The notes below the pieces were generated by a model. It was not told the origin of the DNA and searched no databases. It was given only the letters and a program-made list of their open reading frames with translations. Position numbers and translations under genes: made by a program. Positions 23,034 through 31,317 of a DNA stretch of 34,108 nucleotides are shown here, piece after piece (position 1 is the stretch's first letter; each line of letters starts with the position of its first letter). The stretch is from an uncultured Clostridia bacterium (GTDB lineage Bacteria > Bacillota > Clostridia > Christensenellales > CAG-314). Location of the stretch: contig CANRHP010000014.1 of assembly GCA_947630455.1 (NCBI GenBank), positions 1 through 34,108 of the forward strand, read 5' to 3'.

Positions 23034-24029
23034 TCAATATTTAACCAAGCTCTTTGTCAAATTGTATACTTGTTCGTTGAAGGTCTTTTTCTTAGCAAGA
23101 GCCTCAAGCATGTCCTCATCAAAAACAACATCGTTTTTTATTCCGATCACACGGTCTGTCTTGCCTTCCGTCAAACATTTGACAGCGTGCGCACCCATAA
23201 TCACGCCCAATTTTCTATCAAAAACCGTGGCATCGCCGCCGCGCTGCAGATGTCCAATTACTACACTGCGTATATTGATTTCGGGCAGTCGCTTCAAGAT
23301 GTCGTTCATCACCTTTTCCGCTTCATGTCCTTTATCAAGCGTTCCATCCGAGCGGAGCCCCTCTGAGACAAGAATGATATTGTCAAACTTTCCGACAGAT
23401 TCGTTGTGGCGTATTGTCTCCGCCAGGGCGTCTGCGTCGTAGTTCTTTTCCGGCACACACACCGCCTCCGCACCGCAGGCAAGTGCAGCGAATATGGCGA
23501 TATCTCCGCAATCACGCCCCATCACCTCCACAACACACGAACGTTTGTTGCAGCTCATTGTGTCACGCAGCTGCGTTACATTGTTGGCTACAACCGCAAC
23601 CGCACTGTCAAAGCCCAATGTGTAGTCGGTGTATGCCAAATCATTGTCGATCGTGCCGGGAATTCCGATAACCTTGATTCCATAATTGGTACTCAGCACC
23701 TTTGCCCCCTGAAAGCTTCCGTCACCACCGATAACCACCAAGCCCTCAATGCCGTATTTTTTGAGTGTATCAACTGCCTTCTGTTGTCCTTCGGGCGTTT
23801 TCATTTCCGAGCAGCGCGCCGTTCCCAACACGGTGCCGCCCCGATTTACAATACCTTCAACGCTCTTCGCGGAAAGCTCCTCAACAATGCCGTCAATGAG
23901 TCCGCGGTAACCGTCATGTATACCGTATACCGTCAATCCGTGTGACAGCGCACAACGAACTGTGGCATAGACTGCCGCGTTCATTCCCTGAGAATCACCG
24001 CCGCTTGTCAAAACCCCGATTTTTTTCAT
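23034..24029 (-). CDS. pfkA: ATP-dependent 6-phosphofructokinase
   Basis: Committed glycolytic kinase making fructose 1,6-bisphosphate. 331 aa. Ligand and catalytic motifs: GGDSQGMNA (10-18), GGDGSFQGA (101-109; the GGDGS form indicates ATP rather than PPi), PGTIDND (124-130, catalytic Asp128), MGRDCGDIA, SEGL and HLQRGG. The allosteric Arg-rich pattern is mostly kept. ATG with AAGGAG 7 nt upstream, overlapping the hexosaminidase stop as ATGA, so the two are co-translated. The pairing suggests sugar released by the hydrolase feeds directly into glycolysis. Confidence 0.97.
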   Translation of the reverse strand: MKKIGVLTSGGDSQGMNAAVYATVRCALSHGLTVYGIHDGYRGLIDGIVEELSAKSVEGIVNRGGTVLGTARCSEMKTPEGQQKAVDTLKKYGIEGLVVIGGDGSFQGAKVLSTNYGIKVIGIPGTIDNDLAYTDYTLGFDSAVAVVANNVTQLRDTMSCNKRSCVVEVMGRDCGDIAIFAALACGAEAVCVPEKNYDADALAETIRHNESVGKFDNIILVSEGLRSDGTLDKGHEAEKVMNDILKRLPEINIRSVVIGHLQRGGDATVFDRKLGVIMGAHAVKCLTEGKTDRVIGIKNDVVFDEDMLEALAKKKTFNEQVYNLTKSLVKY

Positions 24030-25543
24030 AATGTATCTCCTTGCTGTACGCTGTCGGCATGCTTTTCGCCTTTTTTACGTACATATTTTCTGTTGTAATT
24101 CAGACCAAGCCTTTCATAACAAACTAATCTCTTTTGCAGCCGAATATAAAAGTCTTTTTTACGTTTACTCCACGCACATTCGGCAAGAGCGTCTAACCGT
24201 GGCAAGATCTGAAAAAACAGTTGATCGGGATCTTCCACATGCTGCGTCCATATAGCGCCCTCGATCCCGAGAACGTTTGCGCGATCCGCTTTACGTACTC
24301 CCTTAAAGGGCTTGAGCTTTAGCGTATATTCCAACGGTAAAATATTGTAAGCACGGTTGAAATTAACTTTTCTACGCGGTGAAACTATAATTTGACGTCC
24401 AAAACGCGTATCCCTAACGGCACGGTAATGCTTGGTAGGCGTCCATACTTGACTGACAACAGCCTTGTCTGTACTTTTGGTTACACCGTCGTTGCGAATG
24501 ATAACTATTTTGCCCTTTTGCTCCAGATGAATGCGGAACATCTCGATCATGTGCGTTTGCAATTCCTCAAGACTGTCCATATGCAGCTCTGCCATACGCT
24601 CTCGGCATAGCTTGCAGTTGCACCATCTGTCTTTCGCAACCTCTTCACCCCCTAAGTGAACATAGCGCGACGGAAACAACTCGCACACTTCGTCCAGCAC
24701 ATTGTTTACAAACTCGTAAACCTTGTCGTTGCCGGCGCAAAGTATTTCCTTTGACGTGGACCACTTTTTTCGCACTTCGGACACGCTGCCCGTGCAGCTG
24801 AGCTCGGGATATGCGGCAATAGCGGCCACAAAATGTCCCGGAAGATCAATTTCCGGCACTATTTCAACATTTCTTGCTGCCGCATAGGCAACAAGATCCT
24901 TCACTTCGTCCTTGCTGAGATAGCCGCTGTGCGGAACGTCGTCAACAAATGTTTCGCCGTTGCGGCTGACCTCGGATCCGAAGCGTTTGCTTGCAATCTC
25001 GGTAAGCAGCGGATATTTGTCTATTTGAAGTCGAAAACCTTGGTCGTCCGTCAGATGAAGGTGAAGAACATTGAGCTTGACCTGCGACATCACGTCCACA
25101 AGAGTTTTGAGAATGTCCAATCCGAAATAATGACGCGCAATATCCACCATGAAACCGCGATAGGCAAAACGAGGACTGTCCTCCACATAGCCGTCGGCAC
25201 ATGAAATCTCACTCTGCTTTGTATCCAGCTTGAAGATCTGTCTGAGACTTTGCACTGCATAAAAAGCGCCTGCCTTGCCTGACGCAGTTACAGTTGCTAC
25301 GCCTCGGCTGATCATGATAACATAGCCCTCGGCAGGCAGTGCAGCATCTGTGGAAAATATTATCTGCGCTTCTGAAATTATATCCGTAAACTGTAAAAAG
25401 AAACCGCAGCTGTCGTAAACCAGGTCGGCAAGCATTTCCGCCTGTGCGGTAAAATCGCTGTCGCAAAATATCTTCGCATGACCGTCTATCGTAAAACTGC
25501 CGCTTACATTTTCAGATTTTTGAGGAAAAGGTAATATCTTCAT
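24026..25543 (-). CDS. GH20 beta-N-acetylhexosaminidase (cytoplasmic)
   Basis: 505 aa from the ATG at 25543 (AGAGG 5 nt upstream); the track ORF adds 26 implausible residues. An N-terminal GH20b alpha/beta domain (about 3-120) precedes a TIM-barrel: YRGFMVDIARHY (128-139), LNVLHLHLTDDQGFRLQ (157-173), VPEIDLPGH (229-237), YVHLGGEEV (294-302), and GIEGAIWTQHVEDPDQLFFQILPRLDALAECAW. In most GH20 enzymes the catalytic pair is Asp-Glu (HxGGDE); here the Asp is Glu300, with the acid Glu301 kept (codons GAA GAG, no sign of sequencing error). No signal peptide, so it should act on imported oligosaccharides such as chitobiose or wall fragments. It forms an operon with pfkA. Confidence 0.9.
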   Translation of the reverse strand: MKILPFPQKSENVSGSFTIDGHAKIFCDSDFTAQAEMLADLVYDSCGFFLQFTDIISEAQIIFSTDAALPAEGYVIMISRGVATVTASGKAGAFYAVQSLRQIFKLDTKQSEISCADGYVEDSPRFAYRGFMVDIARHYFGLDILKTLVDVMSQVKLNVLHLHLTDDQGFRLQIDKYPLLTEIASKRFGSEVSRNGETFVDDVPHSGYLSKDEVKDLVAYAAARNVEIVPEIDLPGHFVAAIAAYPELSCTGSVSEVRKKWSTSKEILCAGNDKVYEFVNNVLDEVCELFPSRYVHLGGEEVAKDRWCNCKLCRERMAELHMDSLEELQTHMIEMFRIHLEQKGKIVIIRNDGVTKSTDKAVVSQVWTPTKHYRAVRDTRFGRQIIVSPRRKVNFNRAYNILPLEYTLKLKPFKGVRKADRANVLGIEGAIWTQHVEDPDQLFFQILPRLDALAECAWSKRKKDFYIRLQKRLVCYERLGLNYNRKYVRKKGEKHADSVQQGDTL

Positions 25544-25625
25544 TGAAACCTCTGAAAGGTAAAAAAGCTTGTTAAGTACGAAATATGATTGTATTTCAAA
25601 AATGAACACAACAACGTACATTGTT

Positions 25626-25654
25626 ATTGTAACACAAACGCGCGTTTTTTACAA
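25626..25654 (-). promoter_or_regulatory. Promoter of the hexosaminidase-pfkA operon
   Basis: Minus strand TTGTAA (25654-25649), 17 nt, TACAAT (25631-25626) with TG at the extended -10. Leader of about 75 nt. Confidence 0.65.
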
Positions 25655-25739
25655 CTTTATTGATGTAACTTTCGGAGGCGCCGCTCTTTTTTTGACATCG
25701 CCATACATATTCAAGACAAATACATATCCTAAATGTTAC

Positions 25740-25772
25740 AAAACAGCTCTCGCATGAAAACAAGCGAGAGCC
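25740..25772 (-). terminator. Intrinsic terminator of the pot operon
   Basis: Eight-bp stem GCTCTCGC / GCGAGAGC with a 10-nt loop, followed by TGTTTTG on the minus strand; 38 nt past the potD stop. Confidence 0.75.
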
Positions 25773-25809
25773 GAATCAAATAGTCTGATAATCAATTATC
25801 CTGAACAAA

Positions 25810-27468
25810 TCAACCTTCCGCGTCGGTACTGTGTGTACGAACCGTGTGACGCGCAACACGTTTGATCCGCAATATGAGAAATACCACAGCAACAGCCACA
25901 GCGACAGCAAGCATCGTCCAACCCAACAGAGGTAAGGCATTGACACCTGCCGAACGGGAGTAGTTCCAGGCGGTAACAACGTCGTGATTTTTATCGCCGA
26001 AATCTCTCATCACACCCAAACTGTCTATATTGCGATAGTTGTCCGCATTGAGCGCGGCACTTTCAAAAGGATATCTCCAATTGCTGCCGCTTATCTCATC
26101 GTAACTGACAATATCGCCTTCCTCGTTTTCGTAGCTGTTGTGGAAGAAATAAAGCTCAAATTCCTCCCAATCGGCAAAATCACATTCATCTTGAGCAATG
26201 GGATTGCCGTCCTCATCCACAGCATCCCACAGCTCGGGTGCATAGACATTGTAGCCTTCGGCAAGTACCGCGCGCGCATCGTCATCTTGCTTTATCACAT
26301 CCGATTTTACGGAGGCAGAGTATCCTATCTCAAGCAGGTTTGCCGCTGCCACATCCGGACGGTTGAGATAATTGATGAAAAGCTTGATAGCGTCCAGATG
26401 CTCGGGATTGTGAGTTTTGGGCACTACCCAACCGTCAAACCAAATATTGCCTGTACTGTGAGGCACGTAGTAAGCCAATTCATAGTCGCCGTCCTCGCCG
26501 AGCTCGTCATTCCAGCTTTCCTCCACGGCATACATAGCGTCGCCGCTCCAGGCAAGGTCGACATACGCGTTTCCTGTGAGCAAATCGTCTTTGCCGAAAT
26601 CCACCTCATAGCCAAACAGTTGACTTTTTTGATTTGTGAGCACCTGTTTGACGCAATCCAACAGCTGATCGTCAACAGCATTGATAAGCTCGCCAACAGG
26701 CATTTCCGTGTAGTAAACGCCGTCCTTATTTTTCAATCCGTCAAGACGACCGCTTTCCAACAGATAGAATACCGTTGCCGCATAGCTGTCTCGAATACTG
26801 TCTTTCATCAATATACTGCCGGTTAGTCCCTCGCTGAGCAGCTCTCCCGCGCCGTTATCATTGAATAGAATACCCCAATTGGCACGGTTGAGGATCTCCT
26901 CATCGTAGATTCCAAGATCCATAAATGCATATTTATTGTAGAGCACACCCAACGTTCCGTACATATACGGTACAAAAAAATCCACCATACTGACCGGCTC
27001 CGCCTTGCCCTCGACATTGATATTGCCAAAGGTCGCGCTTACCTTGTCGATAATGCCCGGCTCTACGTTGTCACTGTTGTGCTCATATATGTCCTTATTG
27101 ACGTTGACGGAGAAGCTCGCCGTGTACTGCTCCTCATCAAAATAATGCATTGGCACAAGCATATCCATTTCGATAAGCTTTTGTATCGCATATTCACTGG
27201 GACACACCACATCTACATTGCTGTCTCCCTTGGTAAGACGAGTCAGCATAGTTTCGTTAGTATCAAATGTAACGTAGGTTATGTCGATATTTTTACCCGT
27301 GACCTCTTTATAATAATTTTTAAAGTCGGTCAGCTTGTCGTCAAAAATGTAATCCGCCCAGTTATAAATTACCAAGCTGTCTTTTTCCTCGGTGTCACAG
27401 GCGGCAAAGGTAGCCAAAACAAGGCACGCAAGCAGCAAAATTGCCACTGCGGAAACAAATTTTTTCAT
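25810..27468 (-). CDS. potD: Spermidine/putrescine ABC transporter substrate-binding protein, with C-terminal membrane anchor
   Basis: Extracytoplasmic polyamine-binding protein. Start at 27468 (GGAGG 7 nt upstream, ATGA overlap with potC), 552 aa against about 350 usual. N-terminal lipoprotein signal ending FAAC (Cys24); mature start carries LVIYNWADYIFDD, the PotD hallmark, then TFDTNETMLTRL, VVCPSEYAIQKL and GNIWFDGWVVPKTHNPE. Acidic insertions (NPIAQDECDFADWEEFELYF) and a segment around 470-510 are extra. A hydrophobic helix near the C-terminus (LLGWTMLAVAVAVAVVFLILRIKR) should be a transmembrane anchor, so the protein may be tethered at both ends. Last gene of the operon. Confidence 0.92.
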   Translation of the reverse strand: MKKFVSAVAILLLACLVLATFAACDTEEKDSLVIYNWADYIFDDKLTDFKNYYKEVTGKNIDITYVTFDTNETMLTRLTKGDSNVDVVCPSEYAIQKLIEMDMLVPMHYFDEEQYTASFSVNVNKDIYEHNSDNVEPGIIDKVSATFGNINVEGKAEPVSMVDFFVPYMYGTLGVLYNKYAFMDLGIYDEEILNRANWGILFNDNGAGELLSEGLTGSILMKDSIRDSYAATVFYLLESGRLDGLKNKDGVYYTEMPVGELINAVDDQLLDCVKQVLTNQKSQLFGYEVDFGKDDLLTGNAYVDLAWSGDAMYAVEESWNDELGEDGDYELAYYVPHSTGNIWFDGWVVPKTHNPEHLDAIKLFINYLNRPDVAAANLLEIGYSASVKSDVIKQDDDARAVLAEGYNVYAPELWDAVDEDGNPIAQDECDFADWEEFELYFFHNSYENEEGDIVSYDEISGSNWRYPFESAALNADNYRNIDSLGVMRDFGDKNHDVVTAWNYSRSAGVNALPLLGWTMLAVAVAVAVVFLILRIKRVARHTVRTHSTDAEG

Positions 27469-28280
27469 TTCTTTACCTCCTTTTGCGTGCGCTTGATATT
27501 CATCAGCAGCAGCAACGTAAACATCACTACAAAGAATATGCTGAACACCGCAAACCAAAAAGGCTCCAACGATTTTACGCGCGCATCTTCATAGATATAT
27601 GTGGAAAGCGTTTCAATACCCGTATCGCCCTTGTTGAACTGGGTAATGATAAAGTCGTCGAGACTCAAAGTAAATGCCATTGCAAATCCGCTGACAATAC
27701 CGGGCATGATATAGGGAAACACAACCTTTATCATTGCGGCAAAGGGGTTGGCACCCAGATCCAACGCCGCTTCATACATATTTGGATCCATACGCTGCAA
27801 ACGCGGCAAAATGGACAGCACTACATACGGAGTGCAAAAAGCAACGTGCGAAATAATCAGCCGAGTCATTCCCTGTGGGAAAATTGTCGAAAATGCGGCA
27901 AAAAACACCATAAGGCTTACCGCCATGACAACTTCGCTGTTTATCATTGGCAATTGGTTGACGGTAAGAACAAGCTTTTTTGTTTTGCGACCGAGCGCAT
28001 ATATGCCTATTGTGGAAAAGGCGCCCAAAACGGTTGATATTACGCTTGCGGAAACAGCAAGAATTGCAGTGTTTTTCAGCGCGTCCAACAACCCCGCATT
28101 CTGTTCGGGGTCAAACAACGTCTTGTAGCTATCAAACGTAAAACCGTTTGTAAAGCTGAAACGACTTGTTCCGCTGAAGCTAAACACAATGATAAGGAAT
28201 ATGGGAAGATACAACAGTGCCAGCACTAACCCGAGATAGCCTTCGGCGCAAATGCGCGCCGCGAGATTGCGCTTTTTCAT
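27465..28280 (-). CDS. potC: Spermidine/putrescine ABC transporter permease PotC
   Basis: 271 aa inner-membrane permease with about six hydrophobic segments. The BPD_transp_1 EAA loop is EAALDLGANPFAAMIKVVFPYIMPGI. Second-permease features: YLPIFLIIVFSF near the N-terminus and SLDDFIITQFNKGDTGIETLSTYIY, the characteristic PotC/YdcV pattern. Start overlaps potB stop as ATGA, and its own stop overlaps the potD start as ATGA. Confidence 0.95.
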   Translation of the reverse strand: MKKRNLAARICAEGYLGLVLALLYLPIFLIIVFSFSGTSRFSFTNGFTFDSYKTLFDPEQNAGLLDALKNTAILAVSASVISTVLGAFSTIGIYALGRKTKKLVLTVNQLPMINSEVVMAVSLMVFFAAFSTIFPQGMTRLIISHVAFCTPYVVLSILPRLQRMDPNMYEAALDLGANPFAAMIKVVFPYIMPGIVSGFAMAFTLSLDDFIITQFNKGDTGIETLSTYIYEDARVKSLEPFWFAVFSIFFVVMFTLLLLMNIKRTQKEVKK

Positions 28281-29074
28281 AGTACGCTCGTGACCTCCTC
28301 GTCCTTACTTGTGAGATTGACTATTACATTAGCTACCACTACAAGCACCAACATCACCAAACTCATCACACTGCCCACACCAAAGCTGTTGGTCGTCTTG
28401 GAAAAATGCATATTGATAGCGTCACCGAACAGGAATATCTTGCTGCTGGACAATATTTCCGAAATGGCAAACGTGGAAATTGCGGGGATAAAAGTCATCG
28501 TGATACCGCTTACAATACCTGGTAAAGACAACGGCAAAACGGTTTTCAGAAAAACCGTCATTTTGTCTGCGCCGAGATCTTCTGCCGCCTCAATGTAGCT
28601 ATGGTCAATGCTCACCAGCGTTGTATGCAAGGGCAGTATCATATATGGCAGATAATTGTACACCATTCCGAACAGCACAGTACCCATACCCAGCTGCACG
28701 TCAAGCGCCATAAATATGGCTTTTGTGGATAGCGTTCTGATCAGGAAATTGACCCACATCGGCAGTATAAACAACAGTACCAGCACACGGTTGCTTGCGT
28801 GATATTTTGCCAAAAAATATGCGCAAGGGTAACCTATTACCAAACATATAAGAGTAGTAACCAAACCGATGATCAACGAATTGCCAAGTACCGTCAAACC
28901 GCCGCCGGCATCGGAAAAAAATTCCGCAAAGTTTTGAAAGGTAAACTTGTTGGCGTCATCAAGAAAGGCGTTGATGAGAATTATCACCAGCGGAACAACT
29001 ACAAACAGCAGTAAAAATATCATATAAGGGTAGGCAAAGGCACGCCGTGAAAAGCGAAACTTAAACTTCTTCAT
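28277..29074 (-). CDS. potB: Spermidine/putrescine ABC transporter permease PotB
   Basis: 265 aa permease with about six membrane segments. EAA loop: EAAEDLGADKMTVFLKTVLPLSLPGIVSG. PotB-like features are YPYMIFLLLFVVVPLVIIL, LPMWVNFLIRTLS and GDAINMHF near the C-terminus. GAGGAGG 6 nt upstream of the ATG; overlaps the potA stop by 14 nt. Confidence 0.95.
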   Translation of the reverse strand: MKKFKFRFSRRAFAYPYMIFLLLFVVVPLVIILINAFLDDANKFTFQNFAEFFSDAGGGLTVLGNSLIIGLVTTLICLVIGYPCAYFLAKYHASNRVLVLLFILPMWVNFLIRTLSTKAIFMALDVQLGMGTVLFGMVYNYLPYMILPLHTTLVSIDHSYIEAAEDLGADKMTVFLKTVLPLSLPGIVSGITMTFIPAISTFAISEILSSSKIFLFGDAINMHFSKTTNSFGVGSVMSLVMLVLVVVANVIVNLTSKDEEVTSVL

Positions 29075-30515
29075 CCTTTACCTCCTCGATGATCAATTTG
29101 TCGGGGGCAATTTTGATGCCGACGCGGTCTCCTATACTCCACTCATAGTCGTTGTCCACGAAAAAGTCATAGTAGTCGTCGGTGCGCACGATATATTGCC
29201 AATAGCTGCCCTTGTAGATTGCGGAAATTACGGTAGCGCCGATGATGCCGTCCTCCTCGTCGTCGGTAAGCTCAACGTCGTCGAAGTCCACTTTTACGTG
29301 AACCTTGGTATTTTCGGGCAGCTCGGACAGGCATGGGAATTTGCCCTCGCACATATATACGACGTTAGCTTCCCACATTTCGCCGTCCAGCTCGTTGATA
29401 AGACGAGACTTGTGCATAATGTGGAAGTCGAAGGGCTTGATGTATATACCGATTGTTTCGCCCGTCTGCACCTCTACATTGTCGTGGATAACAACCTCGT
29501 TGCGTTCGTCGCCATGCGTCAGCGCCGTTACCTGATAGTGGTCGCCCTTAAACACGCAGCTGAGCACCTCCGCTTCCACAAGACATTGTTTGTCGTCCGT
29601 GGGAACGATTTTTATATCCTCGGGGCGCACAATAACGTCGATCGGCTCGTTGTACTTGAAGCCCTTGTCTACACACTCAAACTTGTGACCGGAAATATCC
29701 ACGCAGCAATCCTTTACCATCGTTCCCGAGAAGATATTAGATTCGCCGATAAAGTCCGCCACAAAGGCGTTGGCAGGCTCGTCGTAGACCTTGGTGGGTG
29801 TACCTATTTGCTGAATTTCGCCGTCCTTCATAACTACTATCGTATCGGACATTGTAAGCGCCTCTTCCTGATCGTGCGTTACGTACACAAAGGTTATGCC
29901 AAGCTGCTTGTGCATTTGCATAAGCTCCAGCTGCATATCCTTGCGCATTTTGAGGTCCAAAGCTCCCAACGGTTCGTCGAGCAGAAGCACCTGCGGTTCG
30001 TTGACAAGGGCGCGCGCAATAGCGACACGCTGTTGTTGTCCGCCGCTAAGACTGTTGACGGCACGATGACCATAGTCTTCCAAATCAACCATTTTGAGGG
30101 CGGCATTTACCTTGTCGGTTATTTCCGCCTTGGTGAGATGACGCATTTTTTGCGTCTTGTTGCCGTTTTTATCGGTTTTGGGCTCGCCGTCGGGAACGGT
30201 TTTCATTTTAAGCCCGAAAGCTATGTTGCCAAACACGTTGAGATGCGGGAAAAGCGCATACTTTTGAAACACGGTGTTGATGTTGCGTTTGTGAGGGGGC
30301 AGCATAGTTATATCTTTCCCGTCGAAAAGAATTGTACCGCTTGTAGGCTGCTCAAAGCCGGCAATCATCCTGAGAGTAGTTGTTTTGCCGCAGCCGCTGG
30401 GACCGAGAAGGGTCACAAACTCGCCGCGACGGATAGTGAGAGAGATGTTTTTGACAACGGGCTTGTCACTGTAACTTTTGCTGACATTTTTGATTTCGAT
30501 AATTTTGTCGTCCAT
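29061..30515 (-). CDS. potA: Spermidine/putrescine ABC transporter ATP-binding protein, with extended C-terminus
   Basis: 484 aa; typical PotA is 350-380. ABC core: Walker A GPSGCGKT (38-45), Q-loop VFQKYALFPHLN, signature LSGGQQQR, Walker B VLLLDEPLGALD, and H-loop VTHDQEEA. An insertion rich in Lys (DGEPKTDKNGNKTQKMRH, about 108-125) precedes the signature region. Beyond the ABC domain there are two TOBE-like beta domains: about 275-375 (DVIVRPEDIKIV) and about 395-478 (a second beta-rich unit with GATVISAIYKGSYWQYIVR). The duplication accounts for the extra length. GGAGG 6 nt upstream of the ATG; 9 nt after the regulator stop. Confidence 0.94.
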   Translation of the reverse strand: MDDKIIEIKNVSKSYSDKPVVKNISLTIRRGEFVTLLGPSGCGKTTTLRMIAGFEQPTSGTILFDGKDITMLPPHKRNINTVFQKYALFPHLNVFGNIAFGLKMKTVPDGEPKTDKNGNKTQKMRHLTKAEITDKVNAALKMVDLEDYGHRAVNSLSGGQQQRVAIARALVNEPQVLLLDEPLGALDLKMRKDMQLELMQMHKQLGITFVYVTHDQEEALTMSDTIVVMKDGEIQQIGTPTKVYDEPANAFVADFIGESNIFSGTMVKDCCVDISGHKFECVDKGFKYNEPIDVIVRPEDIKIVPTDDKQCLVEAEVLSCVFKGDHYQVTALTHGDERNEVVIHDNVEVQTGETIGIYIKPFDFHIMHKSRLINELDGEMWEANVVYMCEGKFPCLSELPENTKVHVKVDFDDVELTDDEEDGIIGATVISAIYKGSYWQYIVRTDDYYDFFVDNDYEWSIGDRVGIKIAPDKLIIEEVKDEEV

Positions 30516-30524
30516 AGCTGCCTC

Positions 30525-31061
30525 CTAAAAGTTCGACGGGGTAGTAACCCAAAGAACCTTGCTTTCCTCTTTTTTTGTATTTTCTATAAAGTGCTGTCTC
30601 TGACCGTTAAGCGAAAAGGATTCTCCGGCTTTGATGTGATACGTCTCGTCGCCGATATGAAGCTCCACCGCGCCCTGGAGAACATAGCCGAATTCCTCTC
30701 CTTCAAACGGATCACGCAAAGCGCTTTGTTCGCCCTGTGCGAGGGTCAAAACAATGGGTTCCATATGCTTGATCTGCGAATTTGGTATCAGCCATGTGCT
30801 TGTTCCGCTGCCGTTAGCCGACACAAAGTAATCGGACGGGGTGTACACCACCTGCTCCTTGGTGGGCTCCGCAAAAAACTCATACAGAGTAACTCCCAGA
30901 ACATTGAGTATATCCTCGAGCGTAGCAATGGACGGCGAGCACAAATCGTTTTCCAGCTGTGAAATGTAGCCCTTAGTGAGCTCTGTTCGCTGTGCCAGCT
31001 CTTCCTGCGTGAGATCCAATTGCAATCTATATTGCTTGATTTTTCGACCTATTTCGACCAT
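30525..31061 (-). CDS. XRE-family regulator with C-terminal cupin (PuuR-like), regulator of pot operon
   Basis: 178 aa from the ATG at 31061 (GGAG 8 nt upstream); the track ORF adds 14 unlikely residues. Residues 5-60 form a Cro/C1-type HTH (LDLTQEELAQRTELTKGYISQLEND). Residues about 105-175 are a small beta-barrel cupin (EGEEFGYVLQGAVELHIGDETYHIKAGESF). The family often senses polyamines or related ligands, and the gene heads the potABCD operon. It is therefore the obvious transcription factor for polyamine uptake, probably autoregulatory. Target sites are candidates only (palindromes at 31091 and 31174). Confidence 0.92.
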   Translation of the reverse strand: MVEIGRKIKQYRLQLDLTQEELAQRTELTKGYISQLENDLCSPSIATLEDILNVLGVTLYEFFAEPTKEQVVYTPSDYFVSANGSGTSTWLIPNSQIKHMEPIVLTLAQGEQSALRDPFEGEEFGYVLQGAVELHIGDETYHIKAGESFSLNGQRQHFIENTKKEESKVLWVTTPSNF

Positions 31062-31090
31062 ATACGACACTCCGACATAAAAAAATACCC

Positions 31091-31104
31091 TTTGGCTAAC
31101 CAAA
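31091..31104. promoter_or_regulatory. Palindrome in the leader of the regulator-pot operon
   Basis: TTTGGCTAACCAAA (5-bp arms, 4-nt centre) in the 5' leader. A second palindrome, TTGCCAATGGGCAA (31174-31187), lies at the predicted transcription start. Either could be the operator of the XRE-cupin regulator or a leader hairpin. Confidence 0.4.
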
Positions 31105-31194
31105 CCTTATTTACTGTACTGCCGTATTTCACAGCGCAAGCACGACGGCTTGCATATACGAAAATAAATTTGTTTGCCAATGGGCAACGTAAAC

Positions 31195-31223
31195 AGTATA
31201 CAACTGCGATTAAGTTATGTCAA
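31195..31223 (-). promoter_or_regulatory. Promoter of the XRE-potABCD operon
   Basis: Minus strand TTGACA (31223-31218), 17 nt, TATACT (31200-31195). Predicted start about 31188, leader about 127 nt. Confidence 0.8.
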
Positions 31224-31317
31224 ACAATTTGATTAAAATTGCTAAACTTTTTTTACTATTGCTAAGATTTTTGTTTAGTATCAAAAGCATTTACCGCGTT
31301 TTGTTGTATGAAACGCG

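Noticed and set aside
29196-30962. 588-codon plus-strand ORF
   Set aside because: Antisense to potA and the XRE regulator, which are unambiguous; an open shadow frame only.
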